Source: Dehalococcoidia bacterium
GTDB taxonomy: Bacteria; Chloroflexota; Dehalococcoidia; Dehalococcoidales; Fen-1064
Direction: 5' to 3'
NCBI GenBank assembly: GCA_011192055.1
Contig: DUES01000162.1
Coordinates: forward strand, 10,820 to 23,751
Length of the DNA stretch: 12,932 nt
Made by a program: the position numbers and the translations under genes. The notes below the pieces were generated by a model. It did not search any database and had not been told where the DNA came from. It was given only the letters and a program-made list of their open reading frames with translations. Within the stretch, counting starts at the first letter, position 1. Each line of letters opens with the position of its first letter. Of this stretch, positions 1 to 7,363 are shown in pieces.

Positions 1-191
1 GACACATCCCTGTCGGCAAGTTCGGTCAGCCGCTGTACGATATACAGCCGTCGCTCCCTGGTAATGTTATTCCAGGACTGCACCAGCAGGGACATTTCAC
101 CTGAATCAAGCTCGGACAGCTCTGCCAGGTTGGCATCAGTCGGGACAGTAACACTCTCGGTTAGACTGGAAAGAAGGTCTGCCAGCAACAC
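1..191 (-). CDS. Helical-repeat (HEAT-like) protein, N-terminal part only
   Basis: An open frame enters on the minus strand and runs off the left edge, so only about 63 N-terminal residues are visible. It begins GTG-TTG-CTG; I chose the GTG at 191-189 because a purine-rich SD-like stretch (GGGAAGGTGG, 201-210) lies 9 bases upstream, though the TTG at 188 is equally possible. The visible peptide is leucine- and acid-rich and includes LAELSELDSGEMSLLVQSW followed by RRLYIVQRLTELADRDV. This is the amphipathic helical pattern of HEAT-type repeat proteins that I recall from Chloroflexota genomes. It lies 22 bases downstream of the PAC2 gene in the same direction, so the two are probably co-transcribed. 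No function beyond protein-protein scaffolding can be inferred. The family call is moderate because most of the protein is missing. Confidence 0.55.
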   Translation of the reverse strand, partial: MLLADLLSSLTESVTVPTDANLAELSELDSGEMSLLVQSWNNITRERRLYIVQRLTELADRDV

Positions 192-213
192 CTAGAACCA
201 CCACCTTCCCATC

Positions 214-1035
214 CTATTCTTCATCATCCTCATCGTACTCTTCTTCATCCAGCCCGTCTTCACCCTGCTGCCAGATCGGTTGTGTGAAATGTTCGATATA
301 CTCCCCCATAGCAAGGGCAGTCATCTGTTTTATCTGTTCTCTTGTCACCTGGGCAATTTCAACAAGCTCTGATACATCAACTTCAATGTTCAGCATCCTG
401 AGCAGCACCCTGAGTATTGCCAGTGCGGCCATCGGGTTTTCTATCCTTGAAGCATGTGTTGGCACCTCACCGAGCAGGCACAGGCCGTCTATTCCCCTGT
501 CCCTGGCTACCCCAAGCAGCAGGCCATTCAGACCGGCAATCTGCAGGTTACCACGGTGTACAAGGTCATATTCCTGAAGCAGTCCGGTCATTTCAGAGTT
601 AGTGGCAACACCCCATACCCTGGACTGCTCAGTAAAGTGAATACGGGTCAGGGCTGCTGCACAGGTTATTACTCTGCTTAATTGGAACCTGAGTCCAACA
701 TCGAGGATACTGCTTGCCAGTTCGTATACCTTTGCTGATGGCTGGTCTTCACCGACAAAAATGATAAGGTCGTTTTGCTCTGCCTTTGTCTTGTAGTAGT
801 AAAAATTGCTCTGCGGAAACTGTGGTGATTCCACCACATTGTTGCGGGCAACCACACCTATGGGGTCGAAAAAGTAGGAAGCGTTTAAATCACCGAGCTG
901 CTTAAACGGGAGCTTTCTCAAGAGGTATTCCGTCACTATTGTAGAAACGTTACCTACTCCGGGCCATGCGGCCAGCAAGACCGGTGAAGTCAGCTTCGGA
1001 CGGGCTGTTATTCGGGAAATACGGTTCTTATCCAG
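214..1035 (-). CDS. PAC2 family protein (proteasome assembly chaperone-like), non-ATG start
   Basis: The family is named after the eukaryotic/archaeal proteasome assembly chaperone 2; the role of bacterial members is not established. The N-terminal segment LLAAWPGVGNVS matches the glycine-containing strand-loop typical of PAC2 (P-V-L-x-A-x-P-G-x-G-N). Later segments VVESPQFPQSNFYYYK and IIFVGEDQPS also fit the fold, and the C terminus is a very acidic tail (LDEEEYDEDDEE). The first standard start is the TTG at 978, but that would begin inside the conserved first strand. The frame stays open upstream for 24 more codons to a TGA at 1053-1051. A strong SD (AAAGGAG, ending at 1045) directly follows that stop. 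A CTG at 1035-1033 (9 bases from the SD) or an ATT at 1038-1036 (6 bases) would add 19 or 20 residues, including RPKLTSPV, which completes the strand. I therefore use CTG, giving 273 residues. The acidic tail and downstream helical-repeat gene suggest a partner interaction, but that is inference. Confidence 0.82.
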   Translation of the reverse strand: MDKNRISRITARPKLTSPVLLAAWPGVGNVSTIVTEYLLRKLPFKQLGDLNASYFFDPIGVVARNNVVESPQFPQSNFYYYKTKAEQNDLIIFVGEDQPSAKVYELASSILDVGLRFQLSRVITCAAALTRIHFTEQSRVWGVATNSEMTGLLQEYDLVHRGNLQIAGLNGLLLGVARDRGIDGLCLLGEVPTHASRIENPMAALAILRVLLRMLNIEVDVSELVEIAQVTREQIKQMTALAMGEYIEHFTQPIWQQGEDGLDEEEYDEDDEE

Positions 1036-1463
1036 AATAATTATCTCCTTTCAACGTGGGAACATTACTGTAAGTAGCTGGGCTTGAGTTGTGATAATTA
1101 TATGGTACCCGATATTACATATAAATACTACAACTGCCACTGAAGACGGGTCAAGAACACAATAGTACCATTGAAACCGGTACAGTAACTATTTACGAGT
1201 GTGGCATCACGGTCTATACCCCCAGTGAATTTTCCTTCCTCCTGAAATAAATGCTTTTCGGAGTAGGTATATCCACCCATATTGCGGTTGATTTCATAGG
1301 TATAATGAGCCGGTCAGGAGTCGAAAGCCATCGGTACAAGACGAAGAATATATCTTTTTAAATACGTCTTTCAGCTTGAAAAGAATACGTATACCATCGG
1401 AAGCGCCTGTCACAATGGTGATGCTATTCTATAGGTGAGGATAAGAGAAAGGAGGAAAAAACG
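1036..1463. other. Intergenic region between divergent units; weak promoter candidates only
   Basis: About 430 bases with no gene I can support. On the minus strand an exact TATAAT (1102-1097) lies upstream of the PAC2 gene but has no good -35 at 16-18 bases. On the plus strand TATAAT at 1301-1306 also lacks a matching -35. A weaker pair for the small-ORF unit is CTGTCA (1407-1412), 17 bases, TATAGG (1430-1435), which would leave a leader of only about 20 bases before the SD. An inverted repeat ATACGT (1362-1367) / ACGTAT (1387-1392) encloses an inner CTTTCA/TGAAAAG stem. A second inverted repeat is GTACC (1165-1169) / GGTAC (1179-1183). A 36-codon frame from the ATG at 1251 has no SD and is not called. 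Confidence 0.5.
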
Positions 1464-1619
1464 ATGGAAGGACTAACAATTCTGGCACTGGTAGCGGTAA
1501 TCCCCGTAATTCTTTTCCCGGCGGCATTTGTCTGGTACCTGACAATAGGTGGCCTTGTCCAGCAGGCTCGCGAGGCAAAAGCAGTCCGCGCAAGGGAAGC
1601 GGCAGAAGTTACCCGGTAG
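1464..1619 (+). CDS. Small single-span membrane protein, 51 aa, unknown function
   Basis: ATG at 1464 follows a strong SD, AAAGGAGG at 1448-1454, with a normal spacing of 9 bases, and the frame closes at TAG 1617-1619. Residues 4-30 form one long hydrophobic segment (LTILALVAVIPVILFPAAF, then VWYLTIGG), interrupted by two prolines and ending in a Trp-Tyr interface. The remaining 20 or so residues are a charged amphipathic tail with repeated QAREAKAVRAREAAE heptad-like spacing. The balance of charge (basic residues after the span) predicts the tail in the cytoplasm. I do not recognise the family. It stands alone on the plus strand between two minus-strand operons, with a possible second tiny gene 38 bases downstream and terminator structures beyond. 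A coding role is supported by the SD, the clean start and the membrane-protein composition; it is short enough that gene callers could miss it. Confidence 0.7.
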   Translation: MEGLTILALVAVIPVILFPAAFVWYLTIGGLVQQAREAKAVRAREAAEVTR

Positions 1620-1657
1620 CAACTACCCGGTACTCTGCGGCACAAAAAGGAGGTAGA

Positions 1658-1702
1658 TTGAAGCCCAAAGAAAGTGAAACCCGGAAACCCGACGACTGGT
1701 AA
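1658..1702 (+). CDS. Possible 14-residue charged peptide, TTG start
   Basis: A near-perfect SD (AAGGAGGT, 1647-1654) lies 3 bases before a TTG at 1658. The frame reads MKPKESETRKPDDW and ends at TAA 1700-1702. The peptide is hydrophilic, with five acidic and four basic residues and a C-terminal Trp. The stop codon overlaps the first bases of a stable hairpin (1701-1736). It follows the 51-residue membrane-protein gene by 38 bases. The strength of the SD is the only positive evidence; the sequence is too short for homology or codon-use arguments, and the SD-start spacing is slightly tight. Alternatives are a leader peptide, or chance. Confidence 0.35.
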   Translation: MKPKESETRKPDDW

Positions 1703-1736
1703 GGCTGGATAATCACAAACGGTGATGTCCGGCCTT
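1701..1736 (+). repeat. Two-part hairpin after the small ORFs
   Basis: AAGGCTGGA (1701-1709) pairs with TCCGGCCTT (1728-1736) with one G-U pair. Inside it ATCAC (1712-1716) pairs with GTGAT (1722-1726) around the loop AAACG. This gives 14 pairs with a small internal loop. No T-run follows, so it is not a canonical intrinsic terminator by itself. It may protect the 3' end of the small transcript, or be a structured RNA segment. Confidence 0.55.
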
Positions 1737-1741
1737 ACTGC

Positions 1742-1753
1742 TTATCCGGATAA
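1742..1753. repeat. 12-bp perfect palindrome TTATCCGGATAA
   Basis: A perfect palindrome six bases after the hairpin. Its right half is part of GGATAATC (1748-1755), which also occurs at 1707-1714 inside the hairpin's 5' arm. TTATCC at 1742-1747 could therefore pair with either copy. It could be a protein-binding dyad or an alternative RNA pairing; function unknown. Confidence 0.4.
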
Positions 1754-1802
1754 TCTACCTGATTAAGAGAAGAGATATGTATTTCCAATATTCAGCAAAT
1801 GG

Positions 1803-1828
1803 AAAAGAGGAGTAAAGCTCCTCTTTTT
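1803..1828. terminator. Bidirectional intrinsic terminator
   Basis: AAAAGAGGAG (1803-1812), loop TAAAG, then CTCCTCTTTT (1818-1827) and one more T. Read on the plus strand it is a 10-bp stem ending in a T-run, closing the small-ORF unit. Read on the minus strand it also ends in a T-run and lies 31 bases past the pmbA stop. It therefore fits as a shared terminator for two convergent units. Confidence 0.85.
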
Positions 1829-1858
1829 GTTATCAGTGATATATTGACGCCGGGTAAT

Positions 1859-3160
1859 CTACTTGCTGGCGACAGAAACCCCGGGGCAGTAGATAGAGGG
1901 AGTATTCAGGAAACCACCCAGCCATTTGGTATCACTACCTACGGCGGCTATGTCATTAAGAATATCGTAGACGTTACCGGAAACCATGGTGTCCTTGACC
2001 CGTCCCACTATTTTACCTTTCTCCACTTTGTAACCGAGCAGGACATTACCACTGAAATCGCCGCCCAATACGTTGCCCTGGCTGGCACCCATTAGCTGTT
2101 CTACAACCAGTCCTTCTTTAACGTCACTCACCATGTCATCAAATGACGTAGTACCGGGAGCGATAAGTAACACGCTGGGGCTGGGTGTAGGCAGTGCTCC
2201 CGGGCTCCTGTGGCCATTACCCGTGCTCCTGGTATTAGCGAGAGCAGCCGTCTGCAAATCATACAGAAAGTTGCTGACAATGCCTTCACTGATAAGGGGA
2301 GTGCACTCGCTTGGTACTGCTTCGTCATCGCAGGGACCGCTTCCGGGGCAGTAAGCAACTGTCGGGTCGTCTCTAAGAGACAGCTTGCTGTCGAAAGCCT
2401 TTTGCCCAAGTTTATCACCAATCGGTGAGGCACCTTCAAGGACGGTTTTACCGCCAAATGCGGTCATCAGAGGCCGTACGAAAGCGCTGGCGATACCCAT
2501 AGGTGTAAAGATAACGGGTAACTTCTTCGTGCGGACAGACGCCTGTTTCCTGGCTAACTCCAGTTGGCGAAGCACTACTTTTATAATGTTTTCCGTATCC
2601 AGTACCGGATGGCATGAGTTCTGATGCTCGCCAACAAACAGCATATCCGTACCCCGAATCAACTGGCCTTCGATTCCAATACTGAAAATGCTCTCCCTGT
2701 AACCGGCTCGTCCACCACGGGAGTTCATGATATTGACGGATGCAGTTGCCCTGGTAACACCAGCTTCACAAATGATGTCCGGCGTATCCGCTCTTACTGC
2801 ATCTATCAGCTTCTGGCCAAGTTCGGCCATTTGCTCCAGGCTAACCGTATCTACTGCAGGATCGAAAACTTCAACTTCCGGGTATGTGGTAAGCGGCGGC
2901 ATGGTGAATCGTGCTTCAGTACCGAACTGTGCCGTTGCTATTGCACTATCGACCAGTTCATCAATATCTTCTTTGCTGGTGGTTGTAGAGTATCCGACCT
3001 TGCCATCCTTGATAATGCGAAGTGCTATGCTGCTGCTCTGCTTGCTCTGCATGTGCTTGAGACGGTTGGCTTCAAATTCGACCGGTGTTTCTTCCGATGA
3101 AGTCATGAATACTTCGGCTTCTTCTGCCATACTGCTGGCTCTGGCCAGGATATCTTCCAC
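1859..3160 (-). CDS. pmbA: PmbA/TldE-type subunit of TldD/TldE metalloprotease
   Basis: A 433-residue member of the PmbA/TldD (peptidase U62) family. In E. coli the TldD/TldE pair is a heterodimeric protease that processes microcin B17 and degrades CcdA; TldE lacks the metal site and helps bind substrate. Consistent with the TldE role, no HExxxH is present. The family core is visible: AFGGKTVLEGASPIGDKLGQ (about 234-253), DDEAVPSECTPLISEGIVSN (278-297), APGTTSFDDMVSDVKEG (334-350), and the C-terminal GDFSGNVLLGYKVEKGKI (367-384). Three cysteines cluster at 271, 277 and 286, around the segment that is usually RPFDxEGxPT in relatives. The GTG start (3160-3158) directly abuts the tldD stop codon, with the SD GGGAGGT inside the end of tldD, so the two are translationally coupled. 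Downstream is the shared terminator at 1803-1828. Substrate in this organism is unknown. Confidence 0.88.
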   Translation of the reverse strand: MEDILARASSMAEEAEVFMTSSEETPVEFEANRLKHMQSKQSSSIALRIIKDGKVGYSTTTSKEDIDELVDSAIATAQFGTEARFTMPPLTTYPEVEVFDPAVDTVSLEQMAELGQKLIDAVRADTPDIICEAGVTRATASVNIMNSRGGRAGYRESIFSIGIEGQLIRGTDMLFVGEHQNSCHPVLDTENIIKVVLRQLELARKQASVRTKKLPVIFTPMGIASAFVRPLMTAFGGKTVLEGASPIGDKLGQKAFDSKLSLRDDPTVAYCPGSGPCDDEAVPSECTPLISEGIVSNFLYDLQTAALANTRSTGNGHRSPGALPTPSPSVLLIAPGTTSFDDMVSDVKEGLVVEQLMGASQGNVLGGDFSGNVLLGYKVEKGKIVGRVKDTMVSGNVYDILNDIAAVGSDTKWLGGFLNTPSIYCPGVSVASK

Positions 3161-4537
3161 TTAGTTACCTCCCACCAGGCAACGCTGAATCCTGATGTGC
3201 GGGCTGCCATTACTGACGGGTAATGGCGACTGTGCTCCCTTGCCGCAACCACCACCCTGGTTCATATCAAGGTCATCCCCAATAGCATCGAGGTTTTCAA
3301 GGGTGCTGAAAACATTGCCGGTAAGGACCACGGGTCTCACCATTTCAGCAATTTTACCGTTACGAATCATATAGGCTTCACCGGCGGAAAACGTAAACAT
3401 TTCCATACTGGTCGTTCCGCCGTACCAGTTCCTGACATATACACCCTCTTTGATATCCGCTATCATATCATCGAAGGTGGTCGAACCGGGTTCAATATAG
3501 GTATTTGACATGCGGACTATGGGCGGATGACGGTAACTGATAGCACGTGCATTTCCGGTGGGTGTCTCGTTCATCCTGGCAGCCGTCTCGCGTGAATGAA
3601 GTCTTCCCACCAGTTTACCCTCACGGATAAGGTAGTTCTTTTTTGTCAGCACACCTTCATCATCGTACTTGTAACTGCCCCGCAGTCCGGGTATTGAAGC
3701 AGTATCAACAATATTCAGATGGGAACCGCCAAACGTCTTTCCCATGGTCATAATCTCACGCAAGCGTTCATTCTCGTGAACGAAATCAGCTTCAGACAGG
3801 TGCCCGAAGGCTTCATGGACAAAGACTCCGGCGAGGACCGGGTCAAGTACCACCGTATATTCGCCACCCTTTACCTTAGGTGCAGAAAGTACTGAAACCG
3901 CCTTGTTCGCCAGCTCCTCCACCCGGGAATGCAAATTTCGGACGGCCGTAAAGTCGTCCCTGCCCCCTATGCTGATACCGACCTGCTGCACCTCACCATC
4001 TTTGGCCGCTACCGCCACTACACGTAACGTGACATCCGTCCGTTCCTGTTCGATACGGCTACCCTCTGAATTAAGGAAAATTACCCTTTTGTGACCGTCA
4101 CTATACCCGATATTTGACGTCTGTATCCCGTCGGTAGCCCAGATAATATCATTGTATTCATCAAGCAGGGCTTTTTTATCTGCCAGTGGTATAGTTACCG
4201 GATTTTCGCCTATTGTGCACGGGACAACCTCAACGACAGGGTCGACAGGCGCAAACAGGCTGGTCTCATTTCCAACAAAGCGGGCCTGTTTTACGGCGAG
4301 TGCCACTTTTCCAGCAATATCGTCGAAATCATTGAAGCTGACGAATCCCCAACCACCGTTTACCAGGGCACGAACGCTGCCGCCAATGGTTGTTGTCCGC
4401 CCGATGGATTCAAGTTGCTTACCGCGGTACATGACCTGGCCTGTGCGGCTTTCAGCAACCCTTACCTCGATATAATCGGCTTCCTGCGATTTCAGGGCAT
4501 CGGCCAGTTTGTGACTTGTTGTATCAATATCTGCCAT
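3161..4537 (-). CDS. tldD: TldD metalloprotease subunit
   Basis: A 458-residue catalytic partner of the TldD/TldE pair. The zinc-binding motif HEAFGH lies at 241-246, in the family context VLDPVLAGVFVHEAFGHLSE. In E. coli TldD the third ligand is a C-terminal cysteine, and here the matching segment is GGGCGKGAQSPLPVSNG with Cys431. All metal ligands therefore appear intact and the enzyme is predicted active. Other family landmarks are GSYKYDDEGV (287-296), the paired motif EPGSTTFDDMIADIKEG (349-365), and a C terminus ending CLVGGN. Length is close to the family norm of about 480. ATG at 4537 is preceded by TGAGGTATT, a reasonable SD. It is first in a two-gene operon with pmbA, and is divergent from alaS across 184 bases. 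Known roles in other bacteria include maturation of ribosomally made peptides and toxin-antitoxin turnover; no such partner gene is visible here. Confidence 0.93.
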   Translation of the reverse strand: MADIDTTSHKLADALKSQEADYIEVRVAESRTGQVMYRGKQLESIGRTTTIGGSVRALVNGGWGFVSFNDFDDIAGKVALAVKQARFVGNETSLFAPVDPVVEVVPCTIGENPVTIPLADKKALLDEYNDIIWATDGIQTSNIGYSDGHKRVIFLNSEGSRIEQERTDVTLRVVAVAAKDGEVQQVGISIGGRDDFTAVRNLHSRVEELANKAVSVLSAPKVKGGEYTVVLDPVLAGVFVHEAFGHLSEADFVHENERLREIMTMGKTFGGSHLNIVDTASIPGLRGSYKYDDEGVLTKKNYLIREGKLVGRLHSRETAARMNETPTGNARAISYRHPPIVRMSNTYIEPGSTTFDDMIADIKEGVYVRNWYGGTTSMEMFTFSAGEAYMIRNGKIAEMVRPVVLTGNVFSTLENLDAIGDDLDMNQGGGCGKGAQSPLPVSNGSPHIRIQRCLVGGN

Positions 4538-4580
4538 AATACCTCAGGCATAGCCTCATGCAAGACTTCATACAAGGCAT

Positions 4581-4610
4581 AGTTTACGAGATGCAGCAGC
4601 AGTGTGTCAA
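4581..4610 (-). promoter_or_regulatory. Candidate sigma-70-type promoter for tldD-pmbA
   Basis: On the minus strand TTGACA (4610-4605), 18-base spacer, TAAACT (4586-4581). The -35 is perfect and the -10 matches 4 of 6. It faces tldD, with a predicted leader of roughly 40 bases. Confidence 0.55.
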
Positions 4611-4655
4611 TGAATATGTATTAACCGGGCAGGTACAATATCATAAAAGGTTTCG

Positions 4656-4684
4656 TTGACAGAGAGTAATTGTTAGCCTAAAAT
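4656..4684 (+). promoter_or_regulatory. Sigma-70-type promoter for the alaS operon
   Basis: TTGACA (4656-4661), 17-base spacer, TAAAAT (4679-4684): a perfect -35 and a 5-of-6 -10 at ideal spacing. Transcription would start near 4691, leaving a leader of about 30 bases. That is too short for a T-box, so no tRNA-Ala-sensing leader is present. Confidence 0.8.
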
Positions 4685-4721
4685 CAGGTATACACACGCC
4701 ACAAGCAGGCAGGAGCAGCAA

Positions 4722-7349
4722 TTGAAAAGTAATGAAGTACGTGATTTATATCTGAAGTTCTTTGAGGAAAAAGGGCATAAGATTATGCCCAGCATTTCTC
4801 TGATACCGCATGGAGACCCAACTTTACTGCTGACCAATGCAGGTATGGTACCTTTTAAAGACTATTTTGCCGGGAGAATGGAGCCCCCCGGTAAACGCAT
4901 GGTCTCCTGCCAGAAATGCTTCCGGACAACCGATATCGAGGAAGTTGGCGATGCAACTCACCTTACTTTCTTCGAAATGCTGGGGAATTTCAGTATCGGT
5001 GACTACTTCAAGAAAGAGGCCATTGAATGGGCATGGGAGTTGATTACAGATTACCTGAAACTGCCCGTGGAACAACTCTGGATTAACATATTTCTCGATG
5101 ATGACGAGGCCTACGAATGCTGGCGCGAGGTTGGCGTGGCGGATGAGAAAATCAACAGGCTTGGCGAGGAGGACAACTTCTGGGGACCGGCGGGAAGCTC
5201 CGGCCCCTGCGGACCGGACACGGAGATATTCTATGACTTTGGAGAGGAATACGGGTGCGGGAAAGCGTCATGTGCGCCCGGGTGTGATTGCGCCCGTTTC
5301 ACCGAGATATGGAACCTTGTCTTTACCCAGTTTAACCAGGATGAAGAAGGGAACCGCACGCCTCTTCCGTCACGGAATATCGATACCGGTATGGGACTGG
5401 AAAGGGTTGCTACGATACTGCAGGATAAGTCATCTATTTATGAAACTGACCTCTTTATTCCGCTGATAGAGCGGGTTCAGGAACTGTGCGGCAAGCGGTA
5501 TGGTGAGAATGGAAGTAACGACCATGCAATGAAGATTGTAGCCGAGCACGGGCGCGCCGTGGCGTTCCTTATTGCCGATGGCGTAATGCCCGGCAATGAA
5601 GGCCGGGGATACGTTCTGCGCCGTTTGCTGAGACGGGCAACACTGTTCGGGCTGAGGCTGGGACTGGACAAGCCTTTTCTTGGTGAGATTGCAGTAGCAG
5701 CCGCACAGCAGATGGGAGAGCTGTATCCTGAAGTAACGGACAGGCTGGAATTTGTCACACGTGTTATTGAACTGGAGGAGGCCAGGTTCAGTGACACCCT
5801 GAAGACAGGGCTTGAAGTACTGGAGGGCATCATTGAAGGTCTCGGTGGGACAGGTACAATTGAGGGTAAGGATGCTTTTCGTCTTTACGATACCTATGGC
5901 CTGCCGGTCGAACTGACCAAAGAGGTAGCCGCCGAGAACGGTCTTGCCGTCGACCTTGAAGGATTCGAACGGGAGATGGAAGCGCAGCGCGAACGGGCCA
6001 AGAATGCTCACAAGTTTGATATTTCCGCCGAAGAACTGGCGGCAGTGGAGGAGCTTGTCAGTGTGCGGGCAACACCGTTTGCCGGTTACGATAAACTTAA
6101 GCACAGGTCCCACATTATTGGACTGCTTTCCAGCAATACTTCCGTCGAAACACTTTCAGAGGGCGATAAAGGAAGCGTAATACTGGAATCTACTCCCTTT
6201 TACGGGGAAATGGGCGGCCAGGTAGGGGATTCCGGTGAAATACGTGATGATTCGACACGCTTCAAGGTAACTGATACGGTCCGTATTACGCCGGACATAA
6301 TTATTCACAACGGTTACGTAGCTGAAGGAACTCTCGATACGGGTAATGAGGTAGAAGCGAGTGTAGATGAAGAACGCCGACTGGACATCGCACGGAATCA
6401 TACTGCCACTCACCTTCTGCAAGCGGCGCTGCGTGAGGTACTGGGTGACGAGGTACAGCAGCGTGGTTCGCTGGTGGGGCCGGACCGCCTGAGGTTTGAC
6501 TTTTCATACCTTACAACAGTGCTGCCCGAGGAATTACGAAGGGTGCAGTCGATTGTTAATGAGCGGATACGCCGGAACCTGCCCGTAACTTCAGAAGAAA
6601 TGTCCTACAAGGAAGCAATCCGGCAGGGTGCAATAGCGCTCTTTGATGAGAAATACGGAGATACCGTTCGTGTAGTGAAAAGCGGTGAACCTGCCGTCAG
6701 TACCGAGTTATGCGGTGGTACGCACGTTTCTGCAACAGGCCAGATAGGTACGTTCCTGATTACGAGTGAGGGCAGTATCGGTTCCGGGCTGCGGAGAATT
6801 GAGGCTGCTACAGGCAGAGTGGCTGAACAATTGATTGAACGGCGCTTATCCGGACTGGACGTAATATCGCGGTCTGTGGCGGCATCACCTGATGACGCTG
6901 AAGAAAAGGTAGCCGAACTGGTTGCCGAACTCGACAGTGAACAAAAACGAAGCCTGGCCCTGGAAAGGGAAATGTCCCGTATGGTGGCCGAGGAATTACT
7001 GACACATGCTGAGAACATTAACGGTGTAACCATGCTGGCAGCCGAGGTACGTCCATTTCCGCAGCAGGTCCTCAGGGAAATGAGTGACTTTCTCAGGGAC
7101 CGTCTGAAAAGTGCTGTCGTAGTACTGGGGACGGTACACGGTGACAGACCGGCTTTTCTGGCTGCCGTAACGCCTGACCTGGTGGAAAAAGGTTACAGTG
7201 CAGGAAATATCGTTAAGCAGGTTGCCAAGGTAACAGGTGGCGGAGGCGGCGGCTCACCAACAATGGCACAGGCAGGCGGCAAGGACAGCCGCAAGCTTGG
7301 TGAGGCTCTTCGTCTGGTTAAAAAACTGGTAGAACAGTCCGGAGGATAA
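4722..7349 (+). CDS. alaS: Alanyl-tRNA synthetase
   Basis: Attaches alanine to tRNA-Ala in the cytoplasm and hydrolyses mischarged Ser/Gly-tRNA-Ala. Full length at 875 residues. The class II catalytic domain occupies about 1-240, with the conserved stretch THLTFFEMLGNFSIGDYFK (79-97) and the GMGLERVATILQ segment (223-234). The tRNA-recognition segment includes GNEGRGYVLRRLLRRA (291-306). The editing domain carries both zinc motifs: HTATH (560-564) and CGGTH (664-668). The C-terminal DHHA1/C-Ala domain ends with a run of six glycines (839-844) before SPTMAQAGGKD. A cysteine-rich loop, C179, C184, C188 and C190, sits just before RFTEIWNLVFTQ and may bind metal. Start is TTG at 4722, six bases after AGGAG (4711-4715); the next residues KSNEVRDLYLKFFEEKGH match the usual AlaRS N terminus, so this start is secure. 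First gene of alaS-ruvX-HPP-tgt. Confidence 0.98.
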   Translation: MKSNEVRDLYLKFFEEKGHKIMPSISLIPHGDPTLLLTNAGMVPFKDYFAGRMEPPGKRMVSCQKCFRTTDIEEVGDATHLTFFEMLGNFSIGDYFKKEAIEWAWELITDYLKLPVEQLWINIFLDDDEAYECWREVGVADEKINRLGEEDNFWGPAGSSGPCGPDTEIFYDFGEEYGCGKASCAPGCDCARFTEIWNLVFTQFNQDEEGNRTPLPSRNIDTGMGLERVATILQDKSSIYETDLFIPLIERVQELCGKRYGENGSNDHAMKIVAEHGRAVAFLIADGVMPGNEGRGYVLRRLLRRATLFGLRLGLDKPFLGEIAVAAAQQMGELYPEVTDRLEFVTRVIELEEARFSDTLKTGLEVLEGIIEGLGGTGTIEGKDAFRLYDTYGLPVELTKEVAAENGLAVDLEGFEREMEAQRERAKNAHKFDISAEELAAVEELVSVRATPFAGYDKLKHRSHIIGLLSSNTSVETLSEGDKGSVILESTPFYGEMGGQVGDSGEIRDDSTRFKVTDTVRITPDIIIHNGYVAEGTLDTGNEVEASVDEERRLDIARNHTATHLLQAALREVLGDEVQQRGSLVGPDRLRFDFSYLTTVLPEELRRVQSIVNERIRRNLPVTSEEMSYKEAIRQGAIALFDEKYGDTVRVVKSGEPAVSTELCGGTHVSATGQIGTFLITSEGSIGSGLRRIEAATGRVAEQLIERRLSGLDVISRSVAASPDDAEEKVAELVAELDSEQKRSLALEREMSRMVAEELLTHAENINGVTMLAAEVRPFPQQVLREMSDFLRDRLKSAVVVLGTVHGDRPAFLAAVTPDLVEKGYSAGNIVKQVAKVTGGGGGGSPTMAQAGGKDSRKLGEALRLVKKLVEQSGG

Positions 7350-7363
7350 ATACGACGCGCAGC

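Noticed and set aside
1230..1246. Strong SD-like AGGAGGAAGG on the minus strand upstream of the PAC2 gene
   Set aside because: No ATG, GTG or TTG follows at proper spacing, and nearby frames stop within a few codons; probably a chance purine tract.
1251..1361. 36-codon plus-strand frame starting at ATG 1251
   Set aside because: No SD, no recognisable composition, and it lies in a region with promoter-like sequence.
4685..4721. T-box or other amino-acid-sensing leader before alaS
   Set aside because: The promoter leaves a leader of only about 30 bases, with no room for a specifier stem, and no T-box sequence is visible.
5430..6113. Long minus-strand frame (227 codons) antisense to alaS
   Set aside because: It lies wholly inside a secure alaS gene, and its translation is rich in Cys, His and Phe with no family resemblance; a shadow frame.
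7234..7253. GGC/GGA run in alaS as a possible repeat expansion
   Set aside because: It encodes the glycine-rich stretch normally found before the final AlaRS segment (G-rich then PTMAQAGG), so it is ordinary for the family.
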